Positions 60,096 through 64,000 of a stretch of 64,000 nt of DNA are shown one piece after another. Numbering within the stretch: the first letter of the stretch is position 1; each line of letters opens with the position of its first letter. Where the stretch lies: assembly GCA_964417725.1 (NCBI GenBank), contig CAYQIV010000010.1, forward strand, positions 1 through 64,000. Direction: 5' to 3'. Made by a program: the position numbers and the translations under genes. Origin of the DNA: SHZI01 sp964417725. Lineage in GTDB: Bacteria > Pseudomonadota > Gammaproteobacteria > Steroidobacterales > GCA-2729495. The notes below the pieces were generated by a model. The model had not been told where the DNA came from and did not search any database. It saw nothing but the letters and a program-made list of their open reading frames with translations.

Positions 60096-60617
60096 ATGAA
60101 AACAGCCCTCGCAACGCTTGCCCTCCCGCTGCTGGTCCTGGCCGGCTGCACCGGTCCGGCGAAGGTCATCGTCAATGCCGCACCGGCGGCGCTGGCGCAG
60201 TGCACACGTTTCGGCTGGGACGCCCTCGAAGGCCAGCCGGCGTCGCTGCTCGACCAGCAGGTGCGCAACGAGGCACTGACGGTGCTGGCCGCCAAAGGCT
60301 ATGCGATCGACGATGTCGATCCCGACTGTCGCGTCGGCTACGCGGCCAGCGATCGCGCCCGCAGCCGGGCGACCCCCAGCGTCGGCATCGGCGCCGGCGG
60401 CGGCTCGGGGCACTTCGGTGCCGGCGTCGGCATCAGCCTGCCTGTCGGCGGTGGCAGCAAGGTGACGACGACGCTGTCGATCGACATCATCTCCGTGGCG
60501 CAGAACGCGCAGATCTGGAACGGCACGCTCGACCGCGCGCTCAGCCCCGGGAATCCGTCGCCGGAACAGGTGCGTGAGGCGGTGCAGAAGATCCTCGCGG
60601 AATTTCCGGCGCGCTGA
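60096..60617 (+). CDS. DUF4136 domain lipoprotein
   Basis: A 173-residue lipoprotein: signal LATLALPLLVLAGC with lipobox, then a DUF4136 body ending with the periodic EQVREAVQKILAEFPAR seen throughout the family (it resembles the C-terminus of outer-membrane-associated DUF4136 lipoproteins). A Gly-rich segment (GIGAGGGSGHFGAGVGISLP) lies in the middle. Its last 77 bases overlap the 3' end of the convergent M48 protease gene. Confidence 0.83.
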   Translation: MKTALATLALPLLVLAGCTGPAKVIVNAAPAALAQCTRFGWDALEGQPASLLDQQVRNEALTVLAAKGYAIDDVDPDCRVGYAASDRARSRATPSVGIGAGGGSGHFGAGVGISLPVGGGSKVTTTLSIDIISVAQNAQIWNGTLDRALSPGNPSPEQVREAVQKILAEFPAR

Positions 60618-62568
60618 ACGCCGGCAGCGCCGCGAACAGCGGCATCGGGCAATGCAGGACGGCGCACACCGCGCGCAGCAGTTCCGCCTCGCCGATGCGC
60701 AGGTGCCCGTCATGGGCCACCGTGCGCCCGAGTGCCTCGACGAGCTGTGCGCGCGCCGCCGGCGCCAGCCGGTCGAGGCGCGTCAGCGCCTGATCGAGCC
60801 GCGCCGGCCAGTGGTCCGGCATCCGCCGCGGCGGCGGCTCGCCGCCGAGCAGCCCACCGAGGCCGGCCCGGTAGGCCGCATCGGCCGACGCTTCGTCGTG
60901 ACCCGCTGCCGAGAGCACCGCAAACAGCACCACCAGTTCATCGCGCACGGCGTGCAGTGACAACCGGCCGAGGCCCACCGGCCCTGCTGCCGCGCTGTCG
61001 AGCAGCTGGCCGTACGCCAGCTTGCGCAGCACGTAGGCGTGCAGCGACAGCCGCGCGCCCTCGCGCTGCAGGAGGGCGTGGAGGCAGCCCATCAGCCGGC
61101 GGCGTTCGTCGCGCACCAGGCGACGCAGCACCGGCACGAGCCGGAACAGCAACGGCAGCCGCCACGCCGGGTCGAGCGCGTCGGTGTCTCCGAGCAGTGC
61201 CGTGACGCGATCGGCGACGGCCGGGCCAAGCTGGCGGGCGATGAACGCGAGCTGCAGGCGGCGGTTGTCTTCGTCTTCATCGAGGCACAGCGCGAGCAGC
61301 AGCGCTTCGGCGCCGTGGCGCTCGGCACTGGCCTCGACCAGCGCGGCCGGCAGGCTGCTGCGCAGTGCGGCGGCAGCCTCGACATGCACATACAGCGGAT
61401 TGCCGATGCGCGTCGGCAGCCCGCCGGCCTGCAGTGCCGTGCCGAGCGCAACCAGCCCCTCGAGGCGCGCGTGGCCCGGGACGGGACCCTGACCGGCATG
61501 CGCGGCGGCCTGTGCCGAGACCCCGCGCCGCCCGGCATCGAGCGCGGCGCGCAACTGGCCGAACTCGGCCGGATCGAAGGCCGGGTCGAGCGCACGGATG
61601 CGCGCCACCAGCGGCGGGTGGGTGGCGAAGGCAGTGCGGCGCAACGGCGCGAACAGCAGGTGCGCCACCTCGGCAGCCTCGGGCTGGTTGATGCGCGAGC
61701 CCTGGAGCCCGGCACCGATCCTGACCAGCGCATTGCGCAGGCCGGCCGGGTTGCGTGTGTACTGCACGGCCGCGGCATCCGCCAGGTATTCGCGATGGCG
61801 CGACACCGCGGCCTGGATGAGCCGGCCGAAGAGCAGGCCGACCGAGCCGAGCGCGAAGACCAGCCCGGCGGCGAGCGTGGCCAGCACCGCCACCCCGCCG
61901 GTACGGCCGCGCCGCGCCAGGCGCGGCAGGTGCCAGAGGATCTGCCGGGCGACGAGCGCCAGCACCGTCAGGCCGAACAGCGGGCCGATGAGGCGCGTGT
62001 TGAGGCGCATGTCGCCGTTCTGGATGTGGCTGAACTCGTGCGCGATCACGCCCTGCAGCGCGTCGCGGTCGAGCTCCTCGAGTGCGCCGCGGGTGACGCC
62101 GATCGCGGCATCCGCCGGCGTGAACCCGGCCGCGAAGGCGTTGATGCCCGCTTCCTGCTCGAGCACGTAGACCTCGGGCACCGGCAGCCCGGCGGCGATG
62201 GCCATTTCCTCGACGACGTTGAGCAGGCGGCGGTGCAAGGGGTCACCGGCCTGCGGCAGGACGCGCTCGCCGCCCAGCGCGATGGCCACGTGGCCGCCAC
62301 CCCCGCCGAGCTGCGCATGGCGGTACAGGCCGGCCACGCCGATCAGGCCGCCGACCAGCAGCGTGGTCCACACCACGGCCTGTGGGTGCGCCGCCAGCCA
62401 GGCGGGACCCGGCAGCACCGGTGCCGCCATGCCGTTGCCGAGGTTGGCGACCAGCGTCAGCAGGACGAGGTCGACCGCACCGACCACCGCCAGCAGCGCG
62501 ACGACATACAACGCGACCAGCCAGCGCGTCCGGCGCCGGGCTTCCTCCTGGCGACGGAAAAAATCCAT
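60541..62568 (-). CDS. M48-family membrane metalloprotease with long C-terminal extension
   Basis: A 675-residue protein. Two N-terminal membrane helices, the zinc motif VIAHEFSHIQNGD (HEFSH at 177-181), two further membrane helices (FGLTVLALVARQILWHLPRL and VLATLAAGLVFALGSVGLLF) and the third zinc ligand region HREYLADAAAVQYTRNPAGL. The remaining roughly 350 residues form an Ala/Leu-rich helical extension absent from HtpX (about 290 residues). It follows lemA by seven bases; M48 proteases of this long type commonly pair with LemA. Confidence 0.9.
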   Translation of the reverse strand: MDFFRRQEEARRRTRWLVALYVVALLAVVGAVDLVLLTLVANLGNGMAAPVLPGPAWLAAHPQAVVWTTLLVGGLIGVAGLYRHAQLGGGGGHVAIALGGERVLPQAGDPLHRRLLNVVEEMAIAAGLPVPEVYVLEQEAGINAFAAGFTPADAAIGVTRGALEELDRDALQGVIAHEFSHIQNGDMRLNTRLIGPLFGLTVLALVARQILWHLPRLARRGRTGGVAVLATLAAGLVFALGSVGLLFGRLIQAAVSRHREYLADAAAVQYTRNPAGLRNALVRIGAGLQGSRINQPEAAEVAHLLFAPLRRTAFATHPPLVARIRALDPAFDPAEFGQLRAALDAGRRGVSAQAAAHAGQGPVPGHARLEGLVALGTALQAGGLPTRIGNPLYVHVEAAAALRSSLPAALVEASAERHGAEALLLALCLDEDEDNRRLQLAFIARQLGPAVADRVTALLGDTDALDPAWRLPLLFRLVPVLRRLVRDERRRLMGCLHALLQREGARLSLHAYVLRKLAYGQLLDSAAAGPVGLGRLSLHAVRDELVVLFAVLSAAGHDEASADAAYRAGLGGLLGGEPPPRRMPDHWPARLDQALTRLDRLAPAARAQLVEALGRTVAHDGHLRIGEAELLRAVCAVLHCPMPLFAALPAFSAPEIPRGSSAPPHAPVPATDSRG

Positions 62569-62575
62569 GCCGGTC

Positions 62576-63163
62576 TCAGGCGCCGAAGGAAACCTGCGGC
62601 ACCTTGCGCACCTCGACCGACTCGATGTCGAGCAGTGTCGCCGTCTCGAAGCCGAAGGCCCCGGCGACGACGTTGTGCGGAAACATCTCGCACAGGTTGT
62701 TGTAGGCCATCACCGTGTCGTTGTAGGCCTGCCGCGCGAACGCCACCTTGTTTTCGGTCGTGGTCAGTTCCTCGGAGAGCTGGGCCATGGTGCGGTCGGC
62801 CTTGAGGTCGGGGTAGGCCTCGGCAAGGGCGAACAGCCGGCCCAACGCGCTGCTCAGGGCGTTTTCCGCACCGGACAACTCGGCCACGGCCGTGCCGCTG
62901 CCGGGGCTGCGCGCCGCCGCCTTGAGCCCGGCCACCGCGGTGTTGCGCGCCGCGATCACCGCCTCGAGGGTCTCACGCTCGTGGCGCAGGTAGCCTTTGG
63001 CGACCTCGACGAGGTTGGGGATGAGGTCGTGGCGCCGCGTCAGCTGTACGTCGATCTGCGCAAAGGCGTTCTGGAAGCCGTTGCGGCCCTGGACGAGGCT
63101 GTTGTAAATGCCGATGGTCACCGCGACGGTGACGACGATCATCAGGGAGACGATCCAGATCAT
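62576..63163 (-). CDS. lemA: LemA family protein
   Basis: A 195-residue protein with an N-terminal membrane helix (MIWIVSLMIVVTVAVTIGIY) and a periplasmic or cytoplasmic four-helix region: FAQIDVQLTRRHDLIPNLVE, YPDLKADRTMAQLSEELTTT, ENKVAFARQAYNDTVMAYNN. All are LemA hallmarks. Start ATG 63163 follows GGAGGGT. First gene of the lemA-M48 pair. Confidence 0.95.
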   Translation of the reverse strand: MIWIVSLMIVVTVAVTIGIYNSLVQGRNGFQNAFAQIDVQLTRRHDLIPNLVEVAKGYLRHERETLEAVIAARNTAVAGLKAAARSPGSGTAVAELSGAENALSSALGRLFALAEAYPDLKADRTMAQLSEELTTTENKVAFARQAYNDTVMAYNNLCEMFPHNVVAGAFGFETATLLDIESVEVRKVPQVSFGA

Positions 63164-63361
63164 GACGATACCCTCCGGGAACTGGGCAACCGGGCGAAGC
63201 ATAGCCGAACGACACGGTGGTTATCGCCCATGCCGGGCCACGACGCTGAACCCGCATGGGCGATGACCACGGCGGCATCGGCGCCCGGCAGGCGGCCGTC
63301 GAATCCGTGCGCGATGACAGGCGCGGCCCGGGCGACCTGCCAACGGCCCTATAATCCCGCC

Positions 63362-63817
63362 ATGATCGATACATTGCGTGCTTTTTTGCGCCGGCTGTCC
63401 GCACCGGACCATGCACCCGTGGACCCCGAGCGCGTGCCGCTGGCGATGGCGGCGCTGCTCATCGAAGCGGCGCGCGCCGATCACCACATCACCGAGACCG
63501 AACTGCAGGCCCTCGCCGCTTTGCTCGCCCGCCGCCTCGACATCACGCCGGCCGAGGCCGATGCGCTGGTGCACCGGGCGCGCGACGCCGTCGAGCACTC
63601 GGTGTCGCTGTTCGACTTCACCAAGCCGCTGCACGAGTCGCTGAGCTATACGGAGAAGACCGAATTCGTGCGCATGCTGTGGGACGTGGCGCTGGCCGAC
63701 CGGCAGCTCGACATGTACGAGGAGTATCTGGTCGGCAAAGTGTCGGAGTTGATGTACGTGTCGCGCGGCGACGTGATCCGGGCCCGCAACGAGGCGCAAC
63801 AGGCCCTCCGGGATTGA
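63362..63817 (+). CDS. TerB family tellurite-resistance-like protein
   Basis: A 151-residue all-helical TerB-fold protein: LAMAALLIEAARADHHITET and FVRMLWDVALADRQLDMYEE, the two acidic DGxxxxxE-like repeats of the fold that can bind metal. Many stand-alone TerB proteins have no known role, so tellurite resistance is not implied. ATG 63362; divergent from lemA. Confidence 0.88.
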   Translation: MIDTLRAFLRRLSAPDHAPVDPERVPLAMAALLIEAARADHHITETELQALAALLARRLDITPAEADALVHRARDAVEHSVSLFDFTKPLHESLSYTEKTEFVRMLWDVALADRQLDMYEEYLVGKVSELMYVSRGDVIRARNEAQQALRD

Positions 63818-63941
63818 CCCCAAATGCGCGCGGCGGCGGTTGCGCTGCCGGTGTCCGACGCCGACCAGCCGCGACCATGACCTTCCGCGGCAGGAAGCAC
63901 GACACCACCCCGTTCGGCCAGGCGGATGATCGCGCGGCGCT

Positions 63942-64000
63942 TCAGTCGGTGATCTCGATCAGCGTCAGACCGAGCGCGGTGCTGCCGTCGCCGTGACTGA
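63942..64000 (-). CDS. 3' end of an unidentified gene
   Basis: A minus-strand open frame enters from the right edge and ends SHGDGSTALGLTLIEITD at TGA 63942-63944. Only 18 residues are visible, too few to identify. Coding status is suggested by the conserved-looking ending and the orientation away from terB. Confidence 0.35.
   Translation of the reverse strand, partial: SHGDGSTALGLTLIEITD

Overview
The window is GC-rich proteobacterial chromosome. The housekeeping genes (GltB, PrlC, Gor, AroE, XthA), a ccoNOQP cbb3 oxidase, VPLPA-CTERM and GlyGly-CTERM sorting tails and a zinc-type ZrgA/DUF3299 cassette fit a gammaproteobacterium. The catabolic genes (UbiD, old-yellow-enzyme, two luciferase-like oxidoreductases, FAH, semialdehyde dehydrogenase) suggest a degrader of organic acids or aromatics. 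Genus cannot be read from the sequence. No tRNA, rRNA or CRISPR array was seen.

Layout. 1-15 kb: 5' part of gltB (minus strand), then a tightly packed plus-strand series: DUF924, thiolase, AGCS symporter, ZrgA-like metal protein, MacB-type ABC ATPase and permease, DUF3299. This is followed by a TetR-controlled RND efflux operon. 15-17.7 kb: a VPLPA-CTERM secreted protein and a secreted subtilase-like protein with thrombospondin-3 and dockerin-like calcium repeats, ended by a terminator. 17.8-24.6 kb: cbb3 oxidase (ccoNOQP), a miniature CcoH/FixH-like protein, ccoI, ccoS and a TauE/SafE-family protein, nearly all with start/stop overlaps.

24.6-37.0 kb is an accessory island. It is bracketed by two 63-bp direct repeats (about 84% identical), the left one overlapping the stop codon of the last cco-cluster gene. 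It holds an IS3 transposase remnant, two PEP-CTERM type genes (one frameshifted), a LuxR regulator, a MerR regulator, a VapBC pair, an MsbA-like exporter, an HNH endonuclease, an orphan XRE antitoxin, a HipBA pair with an AT-rich palindromic operator, and a cysteine-rich 39-residue tandem-repeat protein. Two fragments in its left half (26244-26470 and 28925-29033) are diverged copies of sequences at 32454-32680 and 33821-33930. They lie in the same order and orientation, so the island carries the remains of an internal segmental duplication whose middle was replaced.

37-53 kb: catabolic and export genes, including the old-yellow-enzyme, two paralogous luciferase-like oxidoreductases, a rhombosortase-target lipoprotein, an ATP-grasp protein, a Tat-signal UbiD, FAH hydrolase, SSADH, MATE exporter and a DnaJ-zinc ribbon-PilZ fusion. 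53-64 kb: core genes (HD protein, xthA, prlC, gor, aroE, HDOD protein, DUF4136 lipoprotein, M48 protease, lemA, TerB), then the 3' end of an unidentified minus-strand gene.
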